Positions 11,080 through 22,705 of a stretch of 64,000 nucleotides of DNA are shown one piece after another. The translations under genes and the position numbers were made by a program. Where the stretch lies: assembly GCA_039654915.1 (NCBI GenBank), contig CM077597.1, positions 77,502,001 to 77,566,000 on the forward strand. Reading direction: 5' to 3'. Source of the DNA: Aquilaria yunnanensis. Its lineage: Eukaryota; Streptophyta; Magnoliopsida; Malvales; Thymelaeaceae. Below the pieces are notes generated by a model that was given only the letters and a program-made list of their open reading frames with translations, was not told the origin of the DNA and did no database searches. The stretch's first letter is position 1. Every line of letters begins with the position of its first letter.

Positions 11080-13540
11080 TGACACGACCACCCTGCCCCT
11101 GCCCAGGAAGTCCTGTGAGAGTTGGTCTCACGATGGATTGCAATTGGATAGTTGTGTATGTGTGCAGATTAAATCCCATGATACTAGTTGATTAACCTAG
11201 AATATGCAAGATGCATGCTCTTATGCTTTGACTTGGTTTATTAAAACCATAAAACATTAACTCGACTGAGTAATTTCCTACACAAAATAAATACAAATAG
11301 TCAAAGCATATAAAAATCAACATTTGTGTGAGTTTACTACACATAACAACTCATGAGAACATTCATACATAAAGTAGACTAATGCCCTCACCCAAAAGCA
11401 ATCCTAGAGTCGAGGACTCCTCATAACATAGACTATGGAGGCAACTAAAATACTGTATAACTACAAGCCTCTACTGAGATCTCTTTGACTTAACTCCCAC
11501 CTTGGATACACGTCCTAGTGGCGAGTCTCAAAAGGCCTTTGCCAAGTGCTACTAGGCTCTACAGCCAAAGGAAGATACTAGTTAGTACTGTTACTTGACC
11601 AACAAGCCAACTAAATACACTATGTAGACTAGAATCACAAGGATTCTCAAATGCCGTACCTGTACACACAAAAGAACACTACTGCGATAATCCTCAACGA
11701 TTACCCGGTCCAGCAACTTTAGCCTCTGCATAACAAAACTAGGGAGTGAGAATTCGACAATTCTCAGTAAGGGGTCTTCAGTGTACTTGCAAGAAAATTA
11801 CTAGGAATGGACATATGATGAACATATGTAACCTTGCTGTGAGCTCACACAGCATGAGGGTTTGATATATGCACATATAACTAGGCCATTAAGACCTCTC
11901 CTCAAACTAGTCCTCCTCACGGTGCATCACTCCGTGCCTAGCAAGTTCTGAGCATTAACCCGCTCCTAACAAGCTGAAGCTTATTCGATGCAATCATGCA
12001 GCCTTCCCATAGTCGTTATGCAGGGGAATTATGGTGGAACTTTATAGACTAGGCCGCAAGGCCTCGTTGATGTAGACTAGATGAACAAGGTTTCGCCTTG
12101 CGACCTCGTGGCTCGGCATGGCTAGGCCGGCAAGGGTTCTAAACCTCTCACCTGAGCTAGTGATACCTTGTTGTGATCATTGTAACATACTTTCCTTTAA
12201 AACTTGCCTTCACTTTGAGTTAATATAAATCTAAAACCAGGGCATTTTAAGTGTTTTTAAAACATGGAGGTGATAGTACTCCCTCTTAGCTTCGTGTGAA
12301 ATCTTGAATCACCTCAATCGGACACCCGAGAAAAAAGTTATGCTAAAAACAAAACCGGGTGTCAAATGCTGTCTTGGCAATGCGTCGCCAACCGTGGAGA
12401 CGTGTCGCCACAGTTGTCGACGTTCTGCCAATTTTTTGAGGTCTTGGCAACGCATCGTGGGAACTCGTGGGAATTGGTGACGCGTCACCAAACCTGGAAA
12501 ATGCCCAGAAAACTCCAGTTCTACTGCTATGAACTTTGGACACTTCTTACACATATCAAACATGCTTGGAATGCCTCCAAATTTCATATACACATAGAAC
12601 ATGTTGGATATATCACAACCAACTATCACAAGCCAATCTATGATGTCTCGTAACATCAATCCAATCCTCCCAATTCCTTTAGTCCACCATAATTCAACCA
12701 AAACCTTTAACTAATGCCATAGCTAAAACCACTCGAATTCTTCAAGCAAACTCAAGCTATTGGCATTAAATGAACTTGAAAACACACTCCCCTTACCTCA
12801 ACTCCAAGTAACAAGCAAGAATCAATCCCCTTTTCATTCAATCAAGCTCCCAAAGTTCTACACAAGTTTCAACCCAAAAACAAAGCACAAACCATCAAAA
12901 CTTCACTCTCTAACCAAAACCCAAGCTCCAAACCAAGTAAATAGCATGAATTCAATCAAGAACACTTTGCCCACCTCGTTCAAAAACAGGGGAAGTAGGA
13001 AAATGCCCTTCCAAGCTTCAAAAACATGGTTTTAAACTTGAAATGCACTCCTCCAAACTTATATACTTTGAATTACTCCTCTTGGCACCAAAAACTCTTG
13101 ATTCCAAGCTTCAATTGAGAGCAAAATGAGGGTGAGAAGGTTGGAAACGGGGTTATGGCAGCCATAGTCCACTTTCCCCTTCTTAAACCCTCACTTAACC
13201 TAAAAGTCCTCAAAGTATTAAGCTTGTTACAATTAAGTCCCCCATCTTTGTAACTTAGTAATTCTTGATTAAATTCTTGTATATTTTTCAAGTTTGAGTT
13301 CAGGTTGAAAGTTAAGTTCTAAAAATTCATTTTAAAACACTCGAGACTCGTCCCGGCTGTTCAGGATGCAAAATTACTGTTTTACCCCTGAACTTCATTC
13401 AGTGCTTTATTCTTCTCGAAACTTAGTGAACTTTGCTAAACTTCTCTATTCTTGCTATGTAAACTTGAATTAAGGTTCTAAACTTAATTTAAATCACTTT
13501 ACCTTCCTCAATTGTGCTTCCCACTAGGAGGGCCATAACA
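11080..13540 (-). repeat. Solo LTR, 2.46 kb, TSD CTACA
   Basis: It starts TGACACGACC at 11,080, ends GGCCATAACA at 13,540, and is flanked by a perfect 5-bp duplication CTACA (11,075-11,079 and 13,541-13,545). No retroelement coding sequence lies inside, so it is a solo LTR left by LTR-LTR recombination. Orientation is judged from TATATAAG on minus near 13,065 and from the TGTTATGGCC start, as in long LTRs of chromovirus (Tekay/Del-like) elements; orientation and lineage are less certain than the boundaries. Confidence 0.8.
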
Positions 13541-13545
13541 CTACA

Positions 13546-14459
13546 TATAGTGCTGTCTGTATTGGGCTTAGGCGAATGAACAAGAACCTACTGTATGCTG
13601 TCTCTGGTTTGTCTTTTGGGGTGCGTATTTTTTTCCCCCGGTGGGAATATTCCCCCCCTTTTTTTAATTTAGTGCATGGTTCGTTATTTGATTTTTTTTG
13701 TTCAACCGTTCTTCTGGTATTTTCCCCAACTATTAGTTTTGTGGTTTGTTTGTTTCTTTCTAATTGCTTGAAGGAGAAACGATTATGTGCTGTCCAATGT
13801 AGGCCTATAGTGTTCTTCTGGTTTGTTTCCTATATGCTTATATTGGATAACTCGCCAAGATAGTTGTTTGTTTATATATCTTGGGTATTATTCAATTATA
13901 AAAAGTTTGTAAGGCTATCTAATGCCTGTATGTCTATTTTGTTTCATCGAGAATAATGAATTGTTTCCTCTTATTGCATTGGCGAAAATGAGACGAGATG
14001 TGATGAAATCTAGATATTATTAATTTGTAGTTTGTTTTTCATTTTTTCCCTAGGGAATTGGTAGCCTGATCAGAATCTGTTGTCATGGTGTGTTCTCTGA
14101 ACTTCAACTACTTTAATTTATGGCTAATTATATTCAAAATATTTGTAGGAATGATCTTCAACATGTAAGGCTATTAGTCTCTTATCCTAGTTCTATACCC
14201 TAAATTTAATTCTCATGTGATGTCTTGACTTTAGTTATGATGTTAGGATCTTCTCGAGGCAAGCCAACCTTTAGAGTTGTGAACCAAATTCATCAGTTTT
14301 GAAATTTCAACTGTTAATGTTATGAGGATTAGTGATCTTCTTTCCTATTTTAAAAATGTGAATATTTTCATTGTTTGTGGATTATTGTCCTAACAATGTA
14401 GTTCTATGCTTTCTATGGTCTTATGTGGATGTGGTTGTCATGATAGGTTTAGTTTTATT
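13546..14459. other. Unassigned AT-rich DNA in the mariner-like element
   Basis: T-rich sequence with one short open stretch (13,576-13,863) of hydrophobic composition that shows no family signature. No gene is called here. Confidence 0.4.
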
Positions 14460-14927
14460 ATGGCTACCCAAAAAAAAAGTCGACATCATCCAATAAGGGA
14501 GTAAATGATGCAATTGACAGTCCAGAGCAGTCGACAGAGTTGGTTAGCATTTCTTCAGAGTAATCGACAGAGTTGGTTGAGATTTCTTCAGAGCAATCAA
14601 CTAAGTTAGTTGAGATTTCTTCAGAGAAATCAACTGAGTCTACAGAATTGCTTGAGATTTCTTCAGAGCAGTCGACAGAGGTGATTGCAGTTTGTTCTTT
14701 AGAACAATCAACAGAAGTGGTTAGAGAAATTTCTGAAAAGCAGTATGCACCAAAAAGTGCCTTCCTTCCTTCTTCCTCGTGGGAGGTTTTTGACTACATC
14801 ACTGAGGGAGGCATCTTCATTTTCATCTAAATTAGAGCATGCTAGAGATTTGGTGGCTTCTACAGCAGTAAGTCCAATGCTGAAGAAAAAAGTGTTGCGA
14901 GTTCAAGTGCAAAAGTTTAATAAGTAG
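14460..14927 (+). pseudogene. Ser/Glu-rich repeat ORF, unknown origin
   Basis: An ATG at 14,460 is followed by a run of A residues; past it the open frame shifts by one, consistent with slippage in the homopolymer. The product has about five copies of a 12-14 residue unit resembling 'EISSEQSTELV' (14,520-14,740), with one TAA inside. It then runs into 'APKSAFLPSSSWEVFDYI' and, after another shift, 'LEHARDLVAS'. I do not recognise the protein. Its position inside a mariner-like element on the strand opposite the transposase suggests a captured host fragment, but an old independent insertion is equally possible. Confidence 0.4.
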
Positions 14928-15319
14928 CTATGGAGATGGTCATTTTTAAGGGTAGAGTAGAATCTATTAGTATGTTCTAAGTTGCAACAAATTTTTTTGA
15001 TGCATTTTGCTACATTTGTATATAGTGTGACAACTCTATGGAAGTCCAAATTATAGTTTCTGTAAATTATGTTTAGTACTCCTAGCTTGTCAGAGGTTAG
15101 TAAGTTAAGAACCTTGGTGTTGTAGGTGTTTCACTCCATGTATTGAACTTTAGCAGCAAATTTGTTCAGAACATGTCTGCTTGATTCTTTTTTTTTTTTT
15201 TTTTGTCAACTTTAGCAACAACTATGTTCCAATTGAAAGGAGCTTGAGTTATTTAAAAATCAAACAGGTCACTCAAGTATAAATTATCAGAGTTTGTTGA
15301 TGAGAATGAATAACAAATG

Positions 15320-16010
15320 TGTGCAACACTTTTGCTAAGATTGCAACAGACCTTTCCAGTCACCAAACAACTCCAAATGTCATCAAATTTTTCAGTCACA
15401 ATCCTTTCATTAGATGAAACTTTGCACTCCAGAACTTTAATTTGGAAGTCCTCCTCCGAGAGTTTGAAGCATATCTTCTCTGCAAGTGTTCTTAGCGGGA
15501 ACTTAAACTTAATGTTGTCCTTTTGTGTTTTAGAGCTTTAAATGGCCCCAAACTTTCCAGTCATTTTTTTATATTCAGTTGAAAGTTTTTAAAATTAAAA
15601 ACCTCCATTTTGAGGGCTACGTCCCAGAGTTTGAAGCAAGTCTTCACTACTGATAGTCTTAGCAGAAAAGTTGTGGATTTAGTTGTGATTTTAGGATACC
15701 CCACACCAAATTACCTGAAATCTTGCAGAATCCAACCTTTGGTCCTACAAAACTTATTTAAGATGAGAAACCCCAATTGTGAAGCCATTTTCCTAAAATT
15801 TAAAGCAACTCTTTTACTGCAGGTGGACTTTGCAGAAAACTTGAGCTCAAAGGGTCTTTTCAGGTTCCAGCACTCCAAATGGCCCCAAATATGCAGTAAC
15901 CTTCCTTGTATCATATAAAACTTGTTCCAAGTTTTACATCTCAATTTACAAGCCATCTTCCCAAAGTTTGAAGCATAATTGTTTCTGCAGTTTATATAAA
16001 CCAAAATATT
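15320..16010 (+). repeat. Degenerate tandem repeat, about 150-bp period
   Basis: The phrase 'TTTGAAGCA' followed by C/T-rich 'TCTTC..TGCAG' recurs, with 'CCAAA' followed by 'CAGTCA'-like phrases between copies (for example near 15,350, 15,465, 15,630, 15,800 and 15,970). Copies are diverged, so the array is old. No coding role is apparent. Confidence 0.45.
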
Positions 16011-16019
16011 GGGTTATTC

Positions 16020-16827
16020 ACTGCCATTTAGAATTCGACAGTAAACCAAAATTTCTAGTCTTGTTTCATTATCATAATGGAACCCTTTAAACTATAAAAA
16101 GCTCGTTAAAAATGCCTAATTCAAAATTTCACACTTCAACTACGTTAAACGGCCCCTCAAAGCTGCTTAACTTGATTTCAACAGCACTTTGCTTCAAAAC
16201 AAGTGATCTTCCACATATAAAGTACTCAGCAAGTCCTATTTGAAGTATAGAACATGTTTGGAAAATCCATTTAGAAGCACTTGATATTACCTGCATTTTT
16301 TGATTCTGTTATACTGTAGGTTTAGTAAACTAGTCTTGAGGTTTGACTAAAAGTTTGGCTTTATGATGGACTTATGATTTTGGACTAAAACTTTGTTTAC
16401 ATACTTTAACCTATATTTAAAATATGTTTGGATCATCAAACCAATTTTTCTAGCCCAAATCATGAGTTTTTGTGAAGTCCAAACCTTTGTTTCAACATGT
16501 TTATTTTAACTATAACCTAAACATGAACTTGTACACCCCAAATAACTAGTTTATCACACCAGAAAGAGCATGAATTCACATTACTTAAACCATATATAGA
16601 ACAAACTGTTGGTACTTATAAAATGTACTTGAACCAGACTATTGACAAACAAGACATAGATACATAGAAAGTACAAAAGAACTTGTTTCATCTTTTGTAT
16701 ACACGTCCAAAAGACTACAGGAGTACCAACAACTAACTGGCCATATTTCTTTTTCTCTCTAACCTACAGTACTACAATAAGCAAAAGTTCATAAACTAAT
16801 TACTTGACAAAACCATACTTTTCAATC
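16020..16827. other. Unassigned AT-rich DNA, 3' flank of mariner transposase
   Basis: No ORF or repeat is recognised. By position it would contain the 3' UTR of the minus-strand transposase. Confidence 0.4.
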
Positions 16828-17316
16828 CTACAGAAGAGCTTTTATGGCTTCAATCAATTCAGCTGGCACATAAAGTTTAGTTGGAAAATTTCCATCTTTC
16901 TCCAACTGCTTCTTGTTCATATGTGGTATTTTGTACTTGTTGTGGTAAATCATTAAAGGCTTTCTCAACAGCACTGACAAATTTATCAATATTTTCAAAG
17001 ATTCTAGTTGTTGTAAAGCTTGTATTGCTCGAAAAAAAACCTAAATCAAGCACATTCATGTCAGGGCTATTAAGAGGCTGGCAAACCAATTTAAAGTTGA
17101 GCCTGTTCTGTTATGCAGCTTCTTGGAAATCAAGATCATCAACACTTATATATGGTTTGGCATTGTCCTGTTGAATGTATATTGTACTCCTTGGAGTTGT
17201 GTAGGGCCATTTTTCCTGAATTGCAAGAATAACTTTTTCAATCAAGTAGGCTTTATACACTTCCTTTATTACTGAAACTATCGACTTGGCTTCCATTGTT
17301 CCAGCTGACCTATTTT
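16828..17316 (-). pseudogene. Mariner transposase, C-terminal part (DD39D)
   Basis: Reading minus from about 17,316: 'RSAGTMEAKS', 'YLIEKVILAIQEKWP', then 'IQQDNAKPY' (second catalytic Asp) and 'PLNSPDMNVLDLGFF' (third Asp). Exactly 39 codons lie between these two Asp residues, the DD39D spacing of plant mariner transposases. One TAA falls between them. The frame continues through 'PTKLYVPAELIEAIKALL' to a TAG at 16,828-16,830. The N-terminal part lies 3.4 kb away, beyond the CACTA insertion. Confidence 0.85.
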
Positions 17317-17847
17317 TATGGTATATTAGAAGAAGTCATTCAACTCGAATATCTTGGCTTTCCACATAAGAATGTTGTCTTGTTTAGGTGCAACTGGTTT
17401 GACCCAACACCTGAACGTGGAACTCGAATGCATAAACAGTTTGGGTTAGTTGAGATCCGGGATAGCCGTAGATATCAGAAGTTTGATCCTTTCATTCTAG
17501 CATCACAGGCTGACCAAGTTTACTACACACAATATCCGAGCAAGTCACGTGAAAAAAATGGGTGGTCAGTTGTTATGAAGATAAAACCTCGATGGATAAT
17601 CCAGTATGCAATTGTGGACAAGGATGACGTGTACCAAGACAGTGGATCCGTGAATTGTCAAGGAATTGAAGATGACCCAGTTGAGGAGTTAGCTGACCCT
17701 GGTGTCGGTGATGATATTGAAGAAGATGTACTTGAGGAGGGGGGATCAAATGCCGATACAGAGGATGAGGAATAGTTTATATCTGCTGACGGTGACACTG
17801 AAGAAAATGAGGAGTTTGACGAGAATGGAAGCACTGGGTCGAATTAA
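17317..17847 (+). pseudogene. CACTA TNP2 transposase, C-terminal DUF4216 part
   Basis: The open frame 'YFYGILEEVIQLEY...NVVLFRCNWFD' followed by 'FDPFILASQADQVYY' is the DUF4216 region that ends plant TNP2-type CACTA transposases. An acidic tail follows, with a TAG at 17,773-17,775 and then a further in-frame acidic stretch to 17,847. The catalytic part of TNP2 is absent. Family role: CACTA transposase. Confidence 0.8.
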
Positions 17848-18001
17848 TGATTAGATAACATGTACTAGGAAAAATGATAACGAGTCATTTCTAATGTTTA
17901 GAAAATATTTGGTAAATTTATGTACCCCTAATACTCCACAATATATGTCAGTAAATATATGTGTTGATTGTATTTACCTACTTAGCTAATAATAAATGCA
18001 G

Positions 18002-19756
18002 ATGGCTCGTAAAGGGGATAACACCTATACACGCCGACCTGGGAAAGGACCATTTGCGCAGTTTAAGGAGGTAATGGAGCCAATACTTAATGCTCGACAG
18101 AGGATGGGTTTTTCATCCCAGGAACAAGAGGATGTCGGTGTAGAGACGCAGGACACAACAGTGCCAGCGACGCACGTCCACTCACATGAGCACCGATCTG
18201 ACGGCGGTAGAGGCACGCCATCTGGACATGGATCTGGTGCACGCCATGTTAGGCACCCCATAGTGACGACTCATCCCTCAGATGATGATATAAATATTGA
18301 TGACATCCCATCATCGATGTCACAGACAGCAGCCCGACCGCGGATGAGGATCTTCCCACATGGTAACACGTAAGTGATAAATAGCATACACACGTAATAA
18401 TAATAGTAATATTAATTACTATACTGTGAATCATCAACAAGTAAGTAACAAATGATTTGAACTTCGCAGATTCATTCCAGCTGCAGCGACACAGTTAGTG
18501 ACACCATGTTTCACCACACATTTCAAACCATATTCTGATTGGTCATCCGTCTCTCCTTCAGACCTTCAGCAATGGTGGCATGTTTTTTAGGTATTTCATT
18601 AATATTAGTATGATAATGATGTATTAATGTGAAAAATTAATACTTGTTTTTTTTCATGCTAATAGTTTACACATATTAATCTGCACAGAGGAGCTATGAG
18701 TGGGATCCGCTACACCATAATGAGGTATATCGGGTGTGGAATATCTTGGGAGCACAGCATTACAGAAGCATGATGTCAGAAATTCGACGTGTGAAGGATC
18801 CTGTTAAACATCGAGCGAAGGCGAACTTTATGTCAGATGCTGCATATGCGGAAATGGAGGCATTTGGGCAAGTCCAGAGTTCATTCAGAAGTCCACACGA
18901 TTCAAGGCAATGCGAGCAATAGTGACTGACGAGGATTCACAGTCTGGCTCTTGCAGTGCGACATATGCAGGGGGATCTATCTCGATGTCTGCACATCGAG
19001 AGCAAATGGTAAAAAATCTCGTAACTGTTCTTTCCGCTAACATTTAGGTAATTACTGAACTTACATTACCTATTAAGCATACGTTTCATTCAATTAGAGA
19101 GAGAGAGATCCAGAAAAGAAGGACCCTGGCTTGTTTAAAGTCCTTCAAGCTACGCATACAATGAAGAATGGGAAATATGTTAGTAAGCGCTGTGAAGAAG
19201 TTGCTGTAAGTATTATAACTTTTTGTTGTAAACTATTCTTAACATACTTAGCATGTTTTAACAATAATGTCTGACTCAAGTGTCTTAATATGTTTCTGTA
19301 GACTTGAATCAGTGCTGAGATTGAGGAGCAAACACAAAATGAGGATGGATTACAGCCAGTTGATGAACTAGCAATAATTAGTACTACATCTGGCGGTAGA
19401 AGGAGAGGGCGTGTTTTTGGATTAGGATCTGAGTAGTGTGTCATACCGGGCCACCGGATGCCAGGTGCCATCCCTCCTATCGACATCACACAGACACCGC
19501 AATTCAACGAGCAAGAACAGAAAATGTGGCGGAGGAGAATGCGCGAAGGGATGCCGAGTACGAGAAGAAGCTTAAGAGAATTAAGAGGAAACAGAGAGCT
19601 GAGATGGAGGCTAATAGAGCTGCATTGGAGGTGAACCGGGCTCAGTTGGAGATTATTTGTCATTCGCTAAACCTTCCGTGCCCGCTGGCTCAACCAGTTC
19701 CACAGTACCCTGATGACTCGGACTCGGAGGATGAGGAGATAGTCTGGACTCCGTGA
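18002..19756 (+). pseudogene. CACTA TNP1-like protein (Ptta/En/Spm family), multi-exon
   Basis: ATG at 18,002 right after an AG acceptor; first exon 'MARKGDNTYTRRPGKGPF' to about 18,370. Further coding blocks follow GT-AG borders near 18,470-18,590 ('PYSDWSSVSPSDLQQWW'), 18,690-19,005 ('IRRVKDPVKHRAKANFM'), 19,100-19,205 ('ATHTMKNGKYVSKRCEEV') and 19,310-19,756 ('GRVFGLGSE', then a Lys/Arg/Glu-rich coiled coil). 'THTMKNGKYV' and 'GRVFGLGSE' are landmarks of the plant Ptta/En/Spm family (PF03004 type). A frameshift near 18,870 and a stop at the end of block 2 break it. The protein family binds element ends. Confidence 0.7.
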
Positions 19757-20039
19757 TGGTCCTAATCAACAGGTACTTCATTTCCTAATTTCTTGTGTTA
19801 TTAGACTTACATAATAATTGTTAGACTTAATTAATTAAGAAATGTGTTGAAATTATTGAGATGTGAAATTGGTTGAATGTTGTATGTTTGTTCCAAACGA
19901 TATATGTACTTGTTTTAATTATGGTGTATTAGAAAAAATTTGATGGAAATTATGTGTGCATATCTGTGTAATCTTTATTGCTGAGTAATGCTGGGAGAAC
20001 TTTGGATTTGGTATGTCGGTTTCGAAGATAATACGCACT

Positions 20040-20683
20040 GGGAAAAACACGAAACAACCACAGCCGAAAACTGAAAATGTACATTACCAACGTTCAAACG
20101 TCATTTATCAACTTGCACGCGTTGGTACTAACCAACATAATTACCAACTGTCTGCAAGTTGGTAATTACCAACGGCTTTCTACCAATACTTGCGCGTTGG
20201 TAATTACCGACTTGCACGTACGTTGGTAATTACCAACCCCCTTACCAACTGCTATACGTTGGTAATTACCAACGCGCAAGCGTTGGTAGAAAGCCGTTGG
20301 TAATTACCAACGCGTAGAGCAGTTGGTAAATTACCAACTGCCACAGCAATTGGTAATTACCAACTGCCATGACAGTTGGTAATTACCAACTGCCAATTAC
20401 TAACTGCCATGCGCGTTGGTAATTACCAACTGCTGGCAGTTGGTAACTTCAAGTACGCGTTGGAAACCAACCCTAGTTACTGACCGTTGGTAATTACCAA
20501 CGTACATTTTACCAACGTCTACGCGTTGGAATTTACCAACGTGTTATTTTTTACGCGTTGGTAAAAAATTTCCAACGAATCGAATACCAACGTGCATTTA
20601 CCAACGACTGACAGTTGGTAAATTCAGTTTACCAACTGCTGCGCATTGGTAACTGGCAGTTGGTAAAAACGAGATTTTTAGTA
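20040..20683 (+). repeat. Subterminal repeats of CACTA element 1
   Basis: More than fifteen copies, in both orientations, of a GTTGGTAATTACCAAC palindrome with variable GCGCGT/TGGCAG spacers, ending at the terminal TTTTTAGTAGTG. In CACTA elements such repeats are the binding sites for TNP1/TNPA-type proteins. Confidence 0.8.
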
Positions 20684-21427
20684 GTGGGCTCTTTATAGGC
20701 AAATGGGAAAATTCCAAGCTTCCCAGAAAACTCTGCCCCTGTTATTGGACCAAATCTTGGTCTTGCAACTACAGCTAAGAACATAACCTTAGTTAGGAAT
20801 CGTTTACTTTTGCAAGTCTGCAATGGCTCCGGCTCATCAGGCAACAAATAATACTTCTTAGCTTCTCTACTTATGTAAAACCATTTTTCATCTATGTGTA
20901 CATAGTCATACATATCAATAAACATGGGATCATGCATAAGAAAGCTTCTTTCAATCATTGATAAGCATAACATCAATCTCCTTTTCTTATTTTCCTCTGT
21001 CAGGTCTGGTTTTATAGCATTTGTATGTCTCCTTATAACCCCATCATTGATTCGACGGTGAATACTAGATTTTGAAATGTTTAGCTCCTTTGCCATTGAC
21101 CGAATGTTTGGTTCGACGGTGTAATGGAAACTCAGCCACTTAGCTCAAATCAAGCTCATCTTGTTTGTGCCCCATATTGGTTGCATATCTTGCTGTAAAA
21201 TCAACAATTCCATTACTAGCAATTTGAAGTTTTGCATCCTTCCAAATCCTGGTTACAGTATGTCAAGAGATGGAAAATTGAGAAGTAAGAGTTGATACCA
21301 ATCCATGCTTTGGCCTTCCATTGTTTTTGCAGTTTTTCATCAGAGCCAGAGCAACTACAACCCTTTCTTACTTGCCCAATATCTTGTGACGCTTCCTTAT
21401 AGTGGCCGAATTTGATGAAGAAATCAT
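20684..21427 (-). pseudogene. Mariner transposase, N-terminal part
   Basis: ATG at 21,427 ('MISSSNSATIRKRHKIL'). The helix-turn-helix region includes 'IASNGIVDFTARYATNMG' and 'KELNISKSSIHRRINDGV'. The first catalytic Asp is in 'YDYVHIDEKWFYIS' (about 20,905-20,880), followed by 'KVMFLAVVARPRFG' and 'KLGIFPFAYKEP', where CACTA element 1 interrupts. The C-terminal part resumes at 17,316. Several stops and frameshifts lie in the first 110 codons. Confidence 0.85.
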
Positions 21428-21682
21428 GATTAATAGCTGGTTAATGTCTGAACATATGAAGCAATTTCATAGCAAGAAAGTGTAATTAGTGTATTTAAGA
21501 GATTGACAAAGTGACGTGGTTCATGGGGAACAAATTCGGCTTGCCCGCCATAAATTGCCCAAACATTCAATTGTCTTTTTTTGCTGCCAACACCGCTTTT
21601 CTAATTCCAGGGTTAAAATGGAAAAATGGTATAAAATTTCTTCGCACATTAAACTCCGTGCTAGATCAAATGAAGCAAAATA

Positions 21683-21698
21683 TTAGGGACGAAGGGAG
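21683..21698 (-). repeat. Right TIR of mariner-like element
   Basis: On minus, CTCCCTTCGTCCCTAA followed inward by transposase 5' flank; TA at 21,699-21,700. It pairs with the repeat at 10,248. Confidence 0.7.
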
Positions 21699-21803
21699 TA
21701 TATGCATGTGTTGTACAATGATGTAATGATTTAAAAAGAAAATCTGTTTTGAGTGTGGTATCCTGATATTATGTTTGGGCATCTGAAATCAAGGTTGTTC
21801 CTT

Positions 21804-21811
21804 TATAAATA
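21804..21811 (+). promoter_or_regulatory. TATA box of matrixin pseudogene
   Basis: TATAAATA about 90 bp upstream of the ATG at 21,898. The mariner terminus lies only about 105 bp further upstream, so the insertion probably displaced the distal promoter. Confidence 0.6.
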
Positions 21812-21897
21812 GGCATAAAACCGAACACTAATTCATCCACAGCCTCAACCATATCCCCAATATCTCCCATCGAGTATTACGTATCCAATACACAATA

Positions 21898-22705
21898 TGG
21901 CCAGCTCCCATTCTCGTTTCTCTGACTTTGCTGCGATCGCCCCAAGCCTGGAAGGTGCAAGCAAGGGACATTCCAAGGGCTGAACCAGGTTAAGTCTTAC
22001 CTCCAGTGCTATGGCTACTACGGAAACGCCGCCACCGTTGATCTCACCGATGATTTCAATGAATCTTTCGCATCCGCCCTCAAAGTTTTCTAAGAAAGTT
22101 ACGGTCTCCAGACAACCGGCGAAATGGACTCGGACACCGTGAATCAGATGTGCACCCCAGGCTGCGGAAATCAAGAACTAGACTCTGAGGCCCAACATCC
22201 TCTCTCCCCCACCCCAATGATGCTGTTTTACTCTCTCGATGGCACCAAGTGGTCCAAGTCCAACTTGACCTGCTGCTTCAATGTCGGAATCCCAGAAGAG
22301 CGCTGGGAAGCAATCAGGAAGACGTTCATGACATGGGCCCAAAACTCGGCATACAATTTCGCAGAAGTGCAGCAAGGTACGCAGACCGACATCGATATCA
22401 ATTTCAGCCAGGGCGACCACGGCGATGGGTATCCGTTCAACGGCCCCAGGGGCTTCCTGGCTCATGCGCTCCACCCAGAGGACGAGAGGCTCCACTTCAA
22501 CGCAGAGGAGATCTGGAGCACAAGCAAGAACCCGGCAGCAGATGCCGTTGACTTGGAGTCGATGGCACTCCATGTAATCGGGCACTTGCTCGGACTCCGG
22601 CACAGCTCCGATAGAACTACGGTTATGTATGAGTCAATCGGGGTCGGAGTGAAGAAAAGGGATGTAACTAAAGACGATATTGATGGGATTCACGCTCGCT
22701 ATTAG
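21898..22705 (+). pseudogene. Plant matrix metalloproteinase (matrixin) pseudogene
   Basis: Intronless, as plant MMP genes usually are. The propeptide reads 'FQGLNQVKSYLQCYGYYGN' and 'DDFNESFASALKVF', then TAA at 22,091-22,093 where a Gln codon would fit. The N-terminal start at 21,898 is in another frame, so there is a frameshift near 21,950. The cysteine-switch area is altered ('MCTPGCG'). The catalytic domain follows (22,124-22,705): 'RKTFMTWAQNSAYNFAEV', 'FNGPRGFLAHALHP', zinc site 'ALHVIGHLLGLRHSS', Met-turn 'TTVMYES'. The catalytic Glu of HExxHxxGxxH is Val here (GAA/GAG to GTA), which should abolish proteolysis; all three zinc His remain. The family are secreted or GPI-anchored zinc endopeptidases. 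Confidence 0.9.

Larger units (their letters stand above)
17317..20683 (+). mobile_element. CACTA/En-Spm element 1, 5'-truncated, inside the mariner transposase
   Basis: The right end is TTTTTAGTAGTG at 20,683, the inverse of CACTACTAAAA as seen at the start of CACTA element 2 (24,842). Just inside lie many TTGGTAATTACCAA-type subterminal repeats. It carries the C-terminal end of a TNP2 transposase and a TNP1-like gene. The left end is not CACTA: it starts within TNP2 coding sequence exactly where mariner coding stops, so the 5' part is deleted. Confidence 0.8.
10248..21698 (-). mobile_element. Mariner-like element (plant DD39D), heavily nested
   Basis: The ends form an inverted repeat of Stowaway/mariner type: TTCCCTCTGTCCC at 10,248 and, on minus from 21,698, CTCCCTTCGTCCC. 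Each is next to a TA dinucleotide (10,246-10,247 and 21,699-21,700). The transposase lies on minus (21,427-20,684 and 17,316-16,828). It has been invaded by a solo LTR (11,080-13,540) and a truncated CACTA element (about 17,317-20,683). Removing these leaves about 5.6 kb, still longer than many plant mariners, so further insertions or captured sequence are likely between 13.5 and 16.8 kb. Confidence 0.7.

Noticed and set aside
17296..17775. An intact host gene
   Set aside because: It is the DUF4216 tail of a CACTA transposase with the catalytic part missing.
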